A stretch of DNA of 26,739 bases from Ectopseudomonas composti (GCA_946886245.1 CAMPIF010000005.1:1-26739), one strand, 5' to 3'; shown: positions 1-8,594, counted from the stretch's first letter. Program-made: numbers and translations. The notes: a model not told the origin generated them from the sequence alone.

Positions 1-95
1 GAGGGGGAAAACCGCCTAAACCTTGCTCTGGGGCAATGCCGGGGTGGGCTGCGCGCGCACACTGGTCAGACACTCGCATGCAAGAGGACCCATGC

Positions 96-1118
96 ATGAA
101 CCAGACCATGAAAGCCGCCGTCGTCCGCGCCTTCGGTGAGCCGCTGCGTATCGAGGAGGTGAAAACCCCGCTGCCCGGCCCGGGGCAGATTCTGGTGAAG
201 ATCGAGGCCTCCGGCGTCTGTCACACCGACCTGCACGCGGCCGAGGGCGACTGGCCGGTGAAACCGAGCCTGCCGTTCATTCCAGGCCACGAGGGTGTTG
301 GTTACGTGGCGGCGGTCGGCAGCGGTGTCACGCGGGTCAAGGAGGGCGACCGTGTCGGCGTGCCCTGGCTGTACACCGCCTGCGGCTGCTGCGAGCACTG
401 CCTGACCGGCTGGGAAACCCTGTGCGAGAGCCAGCAGAACACCGGTTATTCGATCAATGGCGGCTACGCCGAATACGTGCTGGCTGACCCGAACTATGTC
501 GGCATCCTGCCGAAAAATGTCGACTTCCTCGAAATCGCCCCGATCCTCTGCGCCGGCGTGACGGTGTACAAGGGCCTCAAGGAAACCAGGGCACGTCCCG
601 GCCAGTGGGTGGCGATTTCCGGCATCGGCGGCCTCGGCCATGTTGCGGTGCAATACGCCCGCGCCATGGGCCTGCACGTCATCGCGGTGGACGTCGATGA
701 CGCCAAGCTGGAGCTGGCGCGCAAGCTCGGCGCCAGCCTGACCATCAACGCGCGCAAGGAAAACCCGGCCGAGGTGGTGCAGCGCGATATCGGCGGTGCT
801 CACGGCGTGCTGGTCACGGCGGTATCCAACGCTGCTTTCGGCCAGGCCATCGGCATGGCGCGCCGGCATGGCACCGTGGCGCTGGTTGGCCTGCCGCCGG
901 GTGATTTCCCCACGCCCATCTTCGATGTGGTGCTCAAGGCCATCACGATCACCGGCTCCATCGTCGGTACTCGCGCCGATCTGCAGGAAGCGCTGGATTT
1001 TGCCAGCGAGGGTCTGGTCAAGGCCACGGTGCACAGCGACAAGCTCGACAACATCAATGCCATCTTCGATCAGATGCGCGGTGGGCAGATCGAGGGGCGG
1101 GTGGTGTTGCAGTTCTGA
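96..1118 (+). CDS. adhA: Zinc-dependent alcohol dehydrogenase (AdhA/AdhP type)
   Basis: Medium-chain NAD-dependent alcohol dehydrogenase of 340 residues, expected to interconvert primary alcohols and aldehydes in the cytoplasm. Visible residues are the catalytic zinc ligands C42 (VCHTD), H64 with E65 (GHEGVG) and C152. The structural zinc site is C96, C99, C102 and C110 with the usual spacing, and the nucleotide-binding glycines are at 176-181 (GIGGLG). The start at 96 is chosen because AGAGG at 83-87 lies 8 bases before it; in-frame ATGs at 36 and 78 lack a ribosome site and would add non-conserved residues. The protein resembles P. aeruginosa AdhA, which sits near aspA there too. No promoter is evident in the 95 bases before it. 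Family assignment is firm; the physiological substrate (ethanol or another short alcohol) is inferred. Confidence 0.95.
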   Translation: MNQTMKAAVVRAFGEPLRIEEVKTPLPGPGQILVKIEASGVCHTDLHAAEGDWPVKPSLPFIPGHEGVGYVAAVGSGVTRVKEGDRVGVPWLYTACGCCEHCLTGWETLCESQQNTGYSINGGYAEYVLADPNYVGILPKNVDFLEIAPILCAGVTVYKGLKETRARPGQWVAISGIGGLGHVAVQYARAMGLHVIAVDVDDAKLELARKLGASLTINARKENPAEVVQRDIGGAHGVLVTAVSNAAFGQAIGMARRHGTVALVGLPPGDFPTPIFDVVLKAITITGSIVGTRADLQEALDFASEGLVKATVHSDKLDNINAIFDQMRGGQIEGRVVLQF

Positions 1119-1179
1119 TTCGGGAAAGGCCACGGATTGGCAACTTTCCTACAGAACGGACGCGGACGGGCGCACAGAT

Positions 1180-1203
1180 CGCCGCCAGGCGGCGGGCTAT
1201 ACT
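1180..1203 (+). promoter_or_regulatory. Candidate promoter: CTATACT -10 preceded by a 7-1-7 palindrome
   Basis: A perfect palindrome with 7-base arms (1180-1186 and 1188-1194) lies directly before CTATACT at 1197-1203, which matches the sigma-S-type extended -10. The start codon of the downstream gene is 34 bases further on. No convincing -35 is seen, as is common for sigma-S promoters. The palindrome occupies the spacer, where an operator or a DNA cruciform could act. Function is inferred. Confidence 0.4.
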
Positions 1204-1236
1204 GTGCATCCTTCATCCGAACAAGGACGTGTCGTC

Positions 1237-2031
1237 ATGAAACAGTACGTTTCGCTCGTTGCTCTCTCCCTGCTCTCCCTTCAAGCCGCTGCGCTGGATC
1301 TGGCCAAGCATCCGCAGGTCTTCGATGCCGGCCAGGGCGTCAGCCTGGCGCTGGCCCCTTCTGCCGACGGCAAGCAGGCGCTGGTGCAGGTTCGCGGCAT
1401 CAATCACCCGCTCGACGAGGTGGTGTTCCTCACCGACGTCCGCGAGCTGGGTAACGAGCAGCGCGACTATGGCATCCGTCTCGATGGTCGCGACTACAAC
1501 CTGCTGAACAAGCGCCGCGCCTGGAGCGGCGAGAGCTACCAGCTCAACCTGCCGAATACCCCGGGCTTCGAACTCAGCTACAACGAGGACAAGACCAGGG
1601 CACTGAAGCCCAAGGATCTCCTGGCGATGTACCAGAAGCAGGAGAAGGATGGCCTGCAGTCGCGCCTCGCTGCCTTCGACCGCGAGCAGCGCGTCGCCGA
1701 TTACAGCGCTCGCCTGCAGGAGATCGACGGTGAGGCCTCCAAGGCCTGCGCTACCCCGCTGAGCACCCAGGTGGACTGGAGCGCGATGTCCGATGAGCAG
1801 CTGATGAACCTCAGCGTGCCGAGCTTCTGCGGTGAAGTGGTCAACCAGATGGCCTACCTGTGTGGCAAGGATGAGGGCTACAAGACTGAGGCCAAGACAC
1901 TCAAGGGTGTCGACTGCCGCTTCGGCGAGAGCATGAAGTTGCGCGAGCAGGACGGCCAGCTGCAGTTCACCACCCGCAAGGACGAACCGAATCAGGGCGA
2001 CTTCATCAACGCGATTCTGCGTAATCGCTGA
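1237..2031 (+). CDS. Secreted four-cysteine protein of unknown function
   Basis: Protein of 264 residues that I do not recognise. The N-terminus is a clear Sec signal peptide (positive MKQ, hydrophobic stretch, AAA before LDL), with likely cleavage near residue 19, so the mature protein is periplasmic. The central part (about 120-170) is charged and helical, rich in E, K, Q and R. The C-terminal part holds the only four cysteines of the mature protein, C171, C198, C209 and C227, so two disulfides are plausible. The start at 1237 follows AAGGA at 1223-1227 with 9 bases spacing. The gene stands alone, between a dehydrogenase and an AraC regulator, with its own candidate promoter and a downstream hairpin. 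No function is claimed. Confidence 0.85.
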   Translation: MKQYVSLVALSLLSLQAAALDLAKHPQVFDAGQGVSLALAPSADGKQALVQVRGINHPLDEVVFLTDVRELGNEQRDYGIRLDGRDYNLLNKRRAWSGESYQLNLPNTPGFELSYNEDKTRALKPKDLLAMYQKQEKDGLQSRLAAFDREQRVADYSARLQEIDGEASKACATPLSTQVDWSAMSDEQLMNLSVPSFCGEVVNQMAYLCGKDEGYKTEAKTLKGVDCRFGESMKLREQDGQLQFTTRKDEPNQGDFINAILRNR

Positions 2032-2039
2032 TCCTTCCC

Positions 2040-2057
2040 GGCGGGCTGCGGCCCGCC
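2040..2057 (+). terminator. GC-rich hairpin, possible terminator
   Basis: Stem of seven G/C pairs (2040-2046 with 2051-2057) around the tetraloop TGCG, 9 bases after the stop codon of the secreted protein gene. There is no following T-tract, so it may only stabilise the 3' end or assist Rho-dependent termination. Confidence 0.4.
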
Positions 2058-2075
2058 GTCTCGCGGCATACTTCT

Positions 2076-2110
2076 TGCGTTCCTTTGCGTAACCGCGCAT
2101 ACGGAACGCA
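2076..2110. promoter_or_regulatory. Inverted repeat overlapping the start region of the AraC gene
   Basis: TGCGTTCC at 2076-2083 and GGAACGCA at 2103-2110 are perfect inverted copies separated by 19 bases. The right arm ends two bases before the ATG at 2113 and overlaps the only ribosome-site-like sequence (GGAA). It could be an autoregulatory operator or an mRNA hairpin that hides the start. Role is inferred from position. Confidence 0.4.
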
Positions 2111-2112
2111 TC

Positions 2113-3105
2113 ATGCTGCACGCCCCACTGACCACCCTGCATGTGGTGTCCCTGATCCTGCAACGCTTCGCCGAGCAGCCCGAGCTACGCCCGCAATTGC
2201 TGGCCGGGAGCGGCATTGGTGCGGCTGACCTGGACAATGCCGATGCCCGCATCACCCGGGTGCAGGAGCTGCAGGTCTGCGCCAATGCCCTGGCCCTGCG
2301 TGCTGATCTGGGGCTCGACCTGGGGCGCAGCCTGCATGTTTCCTCCTATGGGCTGCTAGGTTACGCCGCGCTGTCGGCTGCCACCTTTGGTGACGCCTGG
2401 CGTCTGTTGTTGCAGTACCCGGCGCTACTCGGCACCTATTTTCGCCTCGACATTGAGGTGGAAGGCGAGCTGGCCTGGATCTGCGCCAGCGGTTACCGCG
2501 ATGCCGAGGCGCTGGAAGTGTTCAACGTGGAGATGTGCCTGGCCTCGCTGAAACTGATCGGTGATGAACTGCTGCGCCAGCCCCTGCCGTTGGAGGGCGC
2601 CGAGTTCACCTATGCCCAGCCGCGCTACGTGAAGCGCTATGCACAGAGCTTTCCCTGTCCGCTGCGTTTCGAGGCCCAGCGCAATGCCTTCGCCTTTCCC
2701 GCTGCACTGCTGGAGCGCCGACTGCCGCTGGCCGATAGCGTCACCCACGGCGACATGGTGGAACGCTGCCGACGTCTGAATGCCGAGTTCAGCAGCCGCC
2801 AGGCCTGGCTGGAGCGGGTGCGCCAGTTGCTCGCCGCGCAGTTGGCCGAGCCGCCGGGGCTGGAAAACCTGGCGCAACAGATGCACTGCTCGCCGCGCAC
2901 CCTGCGCCGCCACCTGCAGGAGCTGGGCACCAGTTATCAGGGGCTGCTCGACGAGCTGCGCTTCGAGCGCGCCAAGGCGCTGCTCAGCGAGCAGCAATGG
3001 CCGGTGTACCGCATCGCCGAGGTGCTCGGCTTCAGCGAGACCGCCAGCTTCCGCCATGCCTTCCAGCGCTGGAGCGGCGTGCCGCCGAGCCGCTTTCGCG
3101 CGTAG
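2113..3105 (+). CDS. AraC-family transcriptional regulator (arabinose-binding-domain type)
   Basis: Regulator of 330 residues with the two-domain plan of the OruR/ArgR-like AraC branch. An N-terminal ligand-sensing and dimerisation domain (about 15-200) is followed by a C-terminal double helix-turn-helix (about 240-330). The second HTH reads through the family motif IAEVLGFSETASFRHAFQRW and ends in PPSRFR. The gene lies just upstream and co-directional to an acetylpolyamine amidohydrolase and a polyamine-binding protein, with a hairpin terminator between them. It is therefore the likely local regulator, possibly sensing a polyamine, acetylpolyamine or related amino acid. Ligand and targets are inferred from context. 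The ATG at 2113 has only a weak ribosome site (GGAA). Confidence 0.9.
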   Translation: MLHAPLTTLHVVSLILQRFAEQPELRPQLLAGSGIGAADLDNADARITRVQELQVCANALALRADLGLDLGRSLHVSSYGLLGYAALSAATFGDAWRLLLQYPALLGTYFRLDIEVEGELAWICASGYRDAEALEVFNVEMCLASLKLIGDELLRQPLPLEGAEFTYAQPRYVKRYAQSFPCPLRFEAQRNAFAFPAALLERRLPLADSVTHGDMVERCRRLNAEFSSRQAWLERVRQLLAAQLAEPPGLENLAQQMHCSPRTLRRHLQELGTSYQGLLDELRFERAKALLSEQQWPVYRIAEVLGFSETASFRHAFQRWSGVPPSRFRA

Positions 3106-3154
3106 CCCGGATGCAATCCGGTCTGCCGAGTTGGTGCGCACGGCGCACCCTACG
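3104..3154. repeat. REP-like intergenic palindromes
   Basis: Two small palindromes follow the AraC gene. CCGGAT and ATCCGG (3107-3112, 3116-3121) sit in a TAGCCCGGAT context. GGTGCGC and GCGCACC (3133-3139, 3143-3149) are followed by CTACG. Related copies lie at 17405-17490, so these are members of interspersed families and not unique regulatory sites. Confidence 0.7.
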
Positions 3155-3175
3155 AGTCGGTGCAGTGCGCTGTTA

Positions 3176-3198
3176 AAAAATCGCTCCCGGCGATTTTT
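3176..3198 (+). terminator. Rho-independent terminator after the AraC gene
   Basis: AAAAATCGC and GCGATTTTT form a perfect 9-base stem (3176-3184, 3190-3198) with loop TCCCG. The A-tract and T-tract allow function in both directions. It separates the regulator gene from the amidohydrolase gene, implying that the latter has its own promoter in 3199-3294. Confidence 0.75.
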
Positions 3199-3225
3199 GG
3201 CCATTTCGATCCCCTTTTGGCCATT
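3195..3225 (+). promoter_or_regulatory. Tandem 11-bp direct repeat, candidate AraC-type operator
   Basis: TTTTGGCCATT occurs at 3195-3205 and again at 3215-3225, with start points 20 bases apart, close to two helical turns. AraC-family proteins typically bind two direct-repeat half-sites with about this period. The repeat lies 70-100 bases before the amidohydrolase start and next to an AraC regulator gene. Binding is inferred. Confidence 0.5.
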
Positions 3226-3294
3226 GTCAGCGTTCTCGATTCGCTGCCAGCGGGCGAACAATGCAGGCACAACAACGAGCCTGGAGCGCTTTGC

Positions 3295-4323
3295 ATGCTC
3301 ACCTACTACAGCGACGACCACCACCTGCACCACGGCAAATGCGAGCTGATCGACGGGCAACTGATGCCCTGCTTCGAGAAGCCGCAGCGCGCCGACCACA
3401 TCCTCGCGCGCGTCAAGGCTCGCCAGCTCGGCGAAGTCCGCGCGCCCAAGGATTTCGGCCTGGCGCCCATCGAGCGTATCCACAGCAAGGCCTACCTGGA
3501 ATTCTTCAAGGGCGCCTGGGCGCGTTGGCAGGAGCAGGGCGGCAAGGGCGACCTGCTGCCGTTCACCTGGCCGGCACGCACCCTGCGCCGGATGATCCCC
3601 AACGACCTGCACGGCCAGCTCGGTTACTACAGTTTCGATGGCGGTGCGCCGATCACTGCCGGCACCTGGCAGGCCGCCTACAGCGCTGCCCAGGTCGCGC
3701 TCAGCGCCCAGCAGGAGATTGCCAACGGCGCCCACAGCGCCTTCGCCCTGTGCCGTCCGCCAGGCCACCACGCCGCTGGCGACGTGATGGGCGGCTACTG
3801 CTACCTGAACAATGCCGCCATCGCCGCCCAGGCCTTCCTCGACCAGGGTCGCAAGAAAGTCGCCATCCTCGATGTCGACTACCACCACGGCAACGGTACC
3901 CAGGACATCTTCTACCAGCGCAGCGACGTGCTGTTCGCCTCCATCCACGGCGACCCGGCCGAGGAATTCCCGTTCTTCCTCGGTTATGCCGACGAGCTGG
4001 GCGAGGGTGCCGGCGAGGGCTGCAACTTCAATTACCCGTTGCCGATGGGTAGCTCCTGGGACACCTGGAGCGCGGCGCTGGAGCAGGCCTGTCAGCGCAT
4101 CGCCGACTACGGCGCCGACGTGCTGGTGGTGTCGCTGGGCGTGGACACCTACATGGAAGATCCGATTTCGCAGTTCAAGCTCGACAGCCCGGACTACCTG
4201 GCCATGGGCCGGCGCATCGCCGCGCTCGGCTTGCCGACGCTGTTCATCATGGAAGGCGGCTACGCGGTGGAGGCCATCGGGGTCAACGCGGTCAACGTGC
4301 TGGAAGGTTTCGAGGGCGCCTGA
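3295..4323 (+). CDS. aphA: Acetylpolyamine amidohydrolase (class II histone-deacetylase fold)
   Basis: Zinc-dependent deacetylase of 342 residues, expected to remove acetyl groups from acetylputrescine, acetylcadaverine and other acetylpolyamines in the cytoplasm. The active-site residues fall on the numbering of the Mycoplana ramosa enzyme: H158 and H159 (PPGHH), zinc ligands D195 and H197 (DVDYHHGNG), D284 (GVDTYMEDP) and transition-state tyrosine Y323 (EGGY). The start at 3295 is chosen for GGAG at 3283-3286 and because the protein then aligns without extra residues; an upstream in-frame ATG at 3160 would run through the terminator and repeats. It is followed after 123 bases by a polyamine-binding protein gene, the same pairing as PA1409-PA1410 in P. 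aeruginosa. The symbol follows the P. aeruginosa name; AphB is the close alternative. Confidence 0.92.
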   Translation: MLTYYSDDHHLHHGKCELIDGQLMPCFEKPQRADHILARVKARQLGEVRAPKDFGLAPIERIHSKAYLEFFKGAWARWQEQGGKGDLLPFTWPARTLRRMIPNDLHGQLGYYSFDGGAPITAGTWQAAYSAAQVALSAQQEIANGAHSAFALCRPPGHHAAGDVMGGYCYLNNAAIAAQAFLDQGRKKVAILDVDYHHGNGTQDIFYQRSDVLFASIHGDPAEEFPFFLGYADELGEGAGEGCNFNYPLPMGSSWDTWSAALEQACQRIADYGADVLVVSLGVDTYMEDPISQFKLDSPDYLAMGRRIAALGLPTLFIMEGGYAVEAIGVNAVNVLEGFEGA

Positions 4324-4327
4324 TCGG

Positions 4328-4413
4328 CGTAGGGTGGACCGGGGCGCGTAGCTGGCGCTTTTTCGTCCACCGTCATGCGCTCGGTGGACGGGTGAAGCGT
4401 CGTCCACCCTACG
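4328..4413. repeat. 86-bp nested inverted-repeat element (CGTAGGGTGGAC type)
   Basis: The ends are perfect 12-base inverted copies: CGTAGGGTGGAC at 4328-4339 and GTCCACCCTACG at 4402-4413. Inside lies a second perfect 9-base pair, CGTCCACCG at 4364-4372 and CGGTGGACG at 4382-4390. It fills most of the gap between the amidohydrolase and the binding-protein gene and could fold in mRNA, uncoupling expression of the two. It shares its CGTAGGGTG end with the element at 6720-6885. Confidence 0.8.
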
Positions 4414-4446
4414 AAAAACCAATAACGACACTTCAAGGGTGAAACG

Positions 4447-5541
4447 ATGAAAGCCATCAAACAGATGCTCGGCGCCGCTCTGTGCGGCGCCACCCTGCTC
4501 AGCGGCGCAGTGCAGGCCAAGGAACTGCGCGTGTACAACTGGGCCGACTACATCCTCCCGGAGGTACCCAAGGACTTCCAGGATGAGTCCGGCATCCAGA
4601 TCACCTGGGACACCTTCGAGACCAACGAGGCGCTGGAGGCCAAGCTGCTCACCGGTAACTCCGGCTACGACCTGGTGATCCCCTCCAACCAGTTCCTCGA
4701 GACCCAGATCAAGGCCGGCGTGTTCGCCCCGCTGGACAAATCCAAGCTGCCCAATTGGAAGAATCTCGACCCGGTGCTGCTCGGCCTGCTGGAGAAGAAC
4801 GACCCGGGCAACCAATACGGCGTGCCCTACATGTACGGCACCGTGCTGCTCGGCTACAACCCGGAGAAGGTCAAGGCTGCGCTCGGTGACGATGCGCCGG
4901 TGAACAGCTGGGACCTGGTGTTCAAACCCGAGTACATGGAGAAACTGAAATCCTGCGGCGTGGCCATGCTCGATTCGCCCACCGAGATCATCCCCATCGC
5001 CCTGCACTACCTGGGTCTGGACCCCAACAGCGCCAACCCGGCCGACTATGACAAGGTCACCGAACTGCTGCTCAAGGTGCGACCGTACGTGGCCTACTTT
5101 CATTCGGCCAAGTACATGACCGACATCGCCAACGGCGACATCTGCGTGGCCATCGGTTATTCGGGCAGCTTCTACCAGTTCGCCAACCGCGCCAAGGAAG
5201 CCGGCAACGGCGTGGTGATCAACTGGCGCCTGCCGAAAGAGGGCGCGCCGATCTGGTTCGACACCTGGGCCATCCCCAAGAGCGCGAATAATTCGGACGA
5301 AGCTCACGCCTTCATCAACCACCTGCTCGAACCCAAGGTGATCGCGCCGATCAGCGATTTCCTCGGCTATCCCAACCCCAACGTGCCGGGCATGGAGCTG
5401 GTGGGTGCGGAAATCGCCGACGACCACGACCTGACCCCGACACCGGAGTTGCAGAAGTCGCTGTACGTGGTGCAGCCGCTGCCGCAGAAGATCGAGCGCG
5501 TGCGTACGCGAGCCTGGACGTCGATCAAGTCGGGTAAATGA
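4447..5541 (+). CDS. Periplasmic polyamine-binding protein of an ABC transporter (PotF/SpuD type)
   Basis: Solute-binding protein of 364 residues. A Sec signal peptide ends at VQA, with cleavage before about residue 25. The mature N-terminus has the PotD/PotF motif VYNWADYI (W32, D34), and later IWFDTWAIP carries the W/D pair that in PotF-type proteins contacts the amine groups. It would deliver polyamines or acetylpolyamines to an inner-membrane permease. No permease or ATPase gene lies nearby, so it must work with components encoded elsewhere or act as a stand-alone receptor. The upstream neighbour is an acetylpolyamine deacetylase, which suggests acetylated ligands. Start ATG 4447 has GGGTGAA just before it. 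Family is firm; ligand is inferred. Confidence 0.9.
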   Translation: MKAIKQMLGAALCGATLLSGAVQAKELRVYNWADYILPEVPKDFQDESGIQITWDTFETNEALEAKLLTGNSGYDLVIPSNQFLETQIKAGVFAPLDKSKLPNWKNLDPVLLGLLEKNDPGNQYGVPYMYGTVLLGYNPEKVKAALGDDAPVNSWDLVFKPEYMEKLKSCGVAMLDSPTEIIPIALHYLGLDPNSANPADYDKVTELLLKVRPYVAYFHSAKYMTDIANGDICVAIGYSGSFYQFANRAKEAGNGVVINWRLPKEGAPIWFDTWAIPKSANNSDEAHAFINHLLEPKVIAPISDFLGYPNPNVPGMELVGAEIADDHDLTPTPELQKSLYVVQPLPQKIERVRTRAWTSIKSGK

Positions 5542-5558
5542 TTCATCGCTAAAAGCTC

Positions 5559-5734
5559 GCGGCTGAAGCGCAATGTCGCCCAGCCGCTCTTAAAGAACGC
5601 GATGCCCTCTGTACCGATGGTGCCCACGCTCTGCGTGGGCATCTGCGTGTGTGACGCTCTGCGTCATGTGTGGCGGCGTTGGTGGCTGTGACGGACGCAG
5701 AGCGTCCTGGGCTGCGTTTCCACGCAGAGCGTGG
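5559..5734. repeat. Cluster of iterated short hairpins (CACGC-TCT-GCGTG type)
   Basis: Four small perfect hairpins follow one another: 5622-5640 (8-base arms, loop TCT), 5653-5665 (5-base arms, TCT), 5693-5707 (6-base arms, AGA) and 5720-5734 (6-base arms, AGA). The first two carry the complement of the loop in the last two, so the whole cluster is one large inverted repeat. In front, 5559-5565 and 5581-5587 form a separate GCGGCTG stem that may help end the binding-protein transcript. This is a REP-type element between convergent genes (binding protein and LysR gene). Confidence 0.7.
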
Positions 5735-5787
5735 AACGATCAATGTCCCGCGACAACCGCTGCGCGCAGCGCACCCTAACCGAAAGC

Positions 5788-6693
5788 TCAGCCACCCACC
5801 TCCCCCGTCTCCAGCTTGCGCCACAGCAAACGCACCGCCGCCTTGCGTACCAGGGCGCAGCGGTACAGGCGGATTTCCAGCGGGATCTGCCAGTGTTCGC
5901 CGCCGCAGATGGCCAGTTCGCCACGGGCCAGCTCGGCGGTGACCGACAACCGTGGCACCCAGGCCACGCCCATGCCTTGCAGGGCCATGCTCTTGAGACT
6001 GTCGGCCATGGCGGTTTCGTACACGGTGGTCGAGCGCAGCGCGCGCTGGCGCAGCAGCAGGTTGACCGAACGCCCGAGAAAGGCGCCGGCGCTGTAGGCC
6101 AGCAACGGTACGCTCTGGCCATTGTCGAGGTCGTACAGCGGCGCGCCGCACTCGTTCACCGCGCACACCGGCAGCATCGAGGTCGCGCCCAGGTGCAGCG
6201 AGGGGAAGATCGCCGGGTCCATCTGCAGCGCTGCGTCGGGGTCGTAGTAGGCGAGGATCAGGTCGCAGGCGCCTTCGCGCAACGAGTGCACCGCTTCGCC
6301 GACGTTGGTCGCCACCAGTCGTGTGGTCAGTGGCAGGCCTTCGCGGCGCAGGCGGGCGATCCACTCTGGGAAGAAGCCCAGGGTCAGTGAGTGGGCGGCG
6401 GCAATCGAGAGCATATCGCCCTGCTGACCTTCCAGGTTGTGCAGGTGGCGCACCACCTCGCCGAGCTGTTCGACCAGGCTGCGCGCGGTGACCAGAAACA
6501 GCCGGCCGGCCTCGGTGAGTTCGACGGGGGTGCAGGAGCGGTCGACCAGAGTCAGGCCGAGCATGGCTTCCAGGCTGCGAATGCGGCGGCTGAATGCCGG
6601 CTGGGTGACGAAGCGCTTTTCGGCGGCCTGGGAGAAGCTGCGGGTGCCGGCCAGGGCGACGAAATCTTCCAGCCATTTGGTTTCCAGGTTCAT
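5788..6693 (-). CDS. LysR-family transcriptional regulator next to aspA
   Basis: Regulator of 301 residues. The N-terminal winged helix-turn-helix spans about 3-62 (LEDFVALAGTRSFSQAAEKR, then a recognition helix near QPAFSRRIRSLE). The periplasmic-binding-like effector domain spans about 90-295. The start at 6693 is taken because GGGAG lies 6-8 bases before it; longer in-frame starts run into repeat DNA. The gene is divergent from aspartase, with a LysR-type box between them, and the same arrangement occurs in P. aeruginosa (PA5428-PA5429). It probably controls aspA in response to an amino or dicarboxylic acid; the effector is unknown. Confidence 0.92.
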   Translation of the reverse strand: MNLETKWLEDFVALAGTRSFSQAAEKRFVTQPAFSRRIRSLEAMLGLTLVDRSCTPVELTEAGRLFLVTARSLVEQLGEVVRHLHNLEGQQGDMLSIAAAHSLTLGFFPEWIARLRREGLPLTTRLVATNVGEAVHSLREGACDLILAYYDPDAALQMDPAIFPSLHLGATSMLPVCAVNECGAPLYDLDNGQSVPLLAYSAGAFLGRSVNLLLRQRALRSTTVYETAMADSLKSMALQGMGVAWVPRLSVTAELARGELAICGGEHWQIPLEIRLYRCALVRKAAVRLLWRKLETGEVGG

Positions 6694-6719
6694 TGCAGGC
6701 TCCCGAGGCTTGCACGAGG

Positions 6720-6885
6720 CGTAGGGTGGGTTAGCGACGCTGAACGCGGCTCGGCAGACGCAGCTGCAGTGGTGCGTCGCGTACCCCACCAGGCGATGGA
6801 TCATCGCTGCGCCGATGGTGGGTTACGCCGCGTCTCGAACGATGTGATGTTCGGCAATGGCAGCGTGCGGCTAACCCACCCTACG
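6720..6885. repeat. 166-bp MITE-like element with 16-bp perfect terminal inverted repeats
   Basis: CGTAGGGTGGGTTAGC at 6720-6735 is the exact inverse of 6870-6885. The interior has further pieces of the same motif (TACCCCACC near 6782, GTGGGTTACGCC near 6818) and no coding frame. It accounts for about half of the 334-base gap between the LysR gene and aspA. It looks like a non-autonomous repeat or a composite of REP units. No flanking target duplication is obvious to the eye. Confidence 0.75.
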
Positions 6886-6915
6886 TTTGCCGCTATCTCG
6901 CAGTCACATCCACAT

Positions 6916-6932
6916 TATGCCGATTGTGCATA
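6916..6932. promoter_or_regulatory. LysR-type binding box between LysR gene and aspA
   Basis: TATGC at 6916-6920 and GCATA at 6928-6932 form a perfect dyad with 7 bases between, containing the family signature T-N11-A (T6918 to A6930). It lies between the divergent LysR and aspA genes. A weak promoter candidate follows (TTGGTA at 6951-6956, TATTCT at 6976-6981, 19-base spacer), which would place the box near -65, the usual activator-recognition position. Binding is inferred. Confidence 0.55.
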
Positions 6933-7027
6933 GGGCAGCAAGTAACGGCATTGGTAGCGAGACGGTCAGAGCCCCTATTCTATGGGCATCGCGGCACTCG
7001 CCGTATTTCCCAAGAGCCATCGCTATC

Positions 7028-8452
<1,425 letters not shown>

Positions 8453-8465
8453 GTGGAGAACCATC

Positions 8466-8594
8466 ATGCAGCCTACAACGACGCCTAACGTCCGCTTCCT
8501 GTTCCGTTCGGTGCATCCGCCACGGCGCTTCTGGCCGGGCCTGGGCGGTTTCTACACCGGGGCGAGCCAGGTGCAAGCGCGCCCGCGCAGCTGA
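8466..8594 (+). CDS. Small ORF (42 aa) directly after aspA
   Basis: Short frame beginning 13 bases after the aspA stop, with a good ribosome site (GGAGA at 8455-8459, 6 bases before ATG). The predicted 42-residue product is basic, with six arginines, and has an aromatic, glycine-rich middle (RRFWPGLGGFY). It has no signal peptide and no membrane helix. It lies between aspA and the aspA terminator, so it would be co-transcribed. I do not recognise the family. It may be a genuine small protein or a fortuitous frame; the spacing and ribosome site favour translation. Confidence 0.5.
   Translation: MQPTTTPNVRFLFRSVHPPRRFWPGLGGFYTGASQVQARPRS

Noticed and set aside
3160..3294. 45-codon N-terminal extension of the amidohydrolase
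   Set aside because: It would start within the AraC terminator and cover the tandem repeat; the ATG at 3295 has a ribosome site and gives exact catalytic-residue numbering.
2425..5427. An uninterrupted 1,000-codon reading frame on the minus strand
   Set aside because: It lies exactly antisense to three well-identified genes (AraC regulator, amidohydrolase, binding protein) and is rich in the H/R/G/V/Q composition produced by reading GC-rich codons backward; no domain is recognisable.
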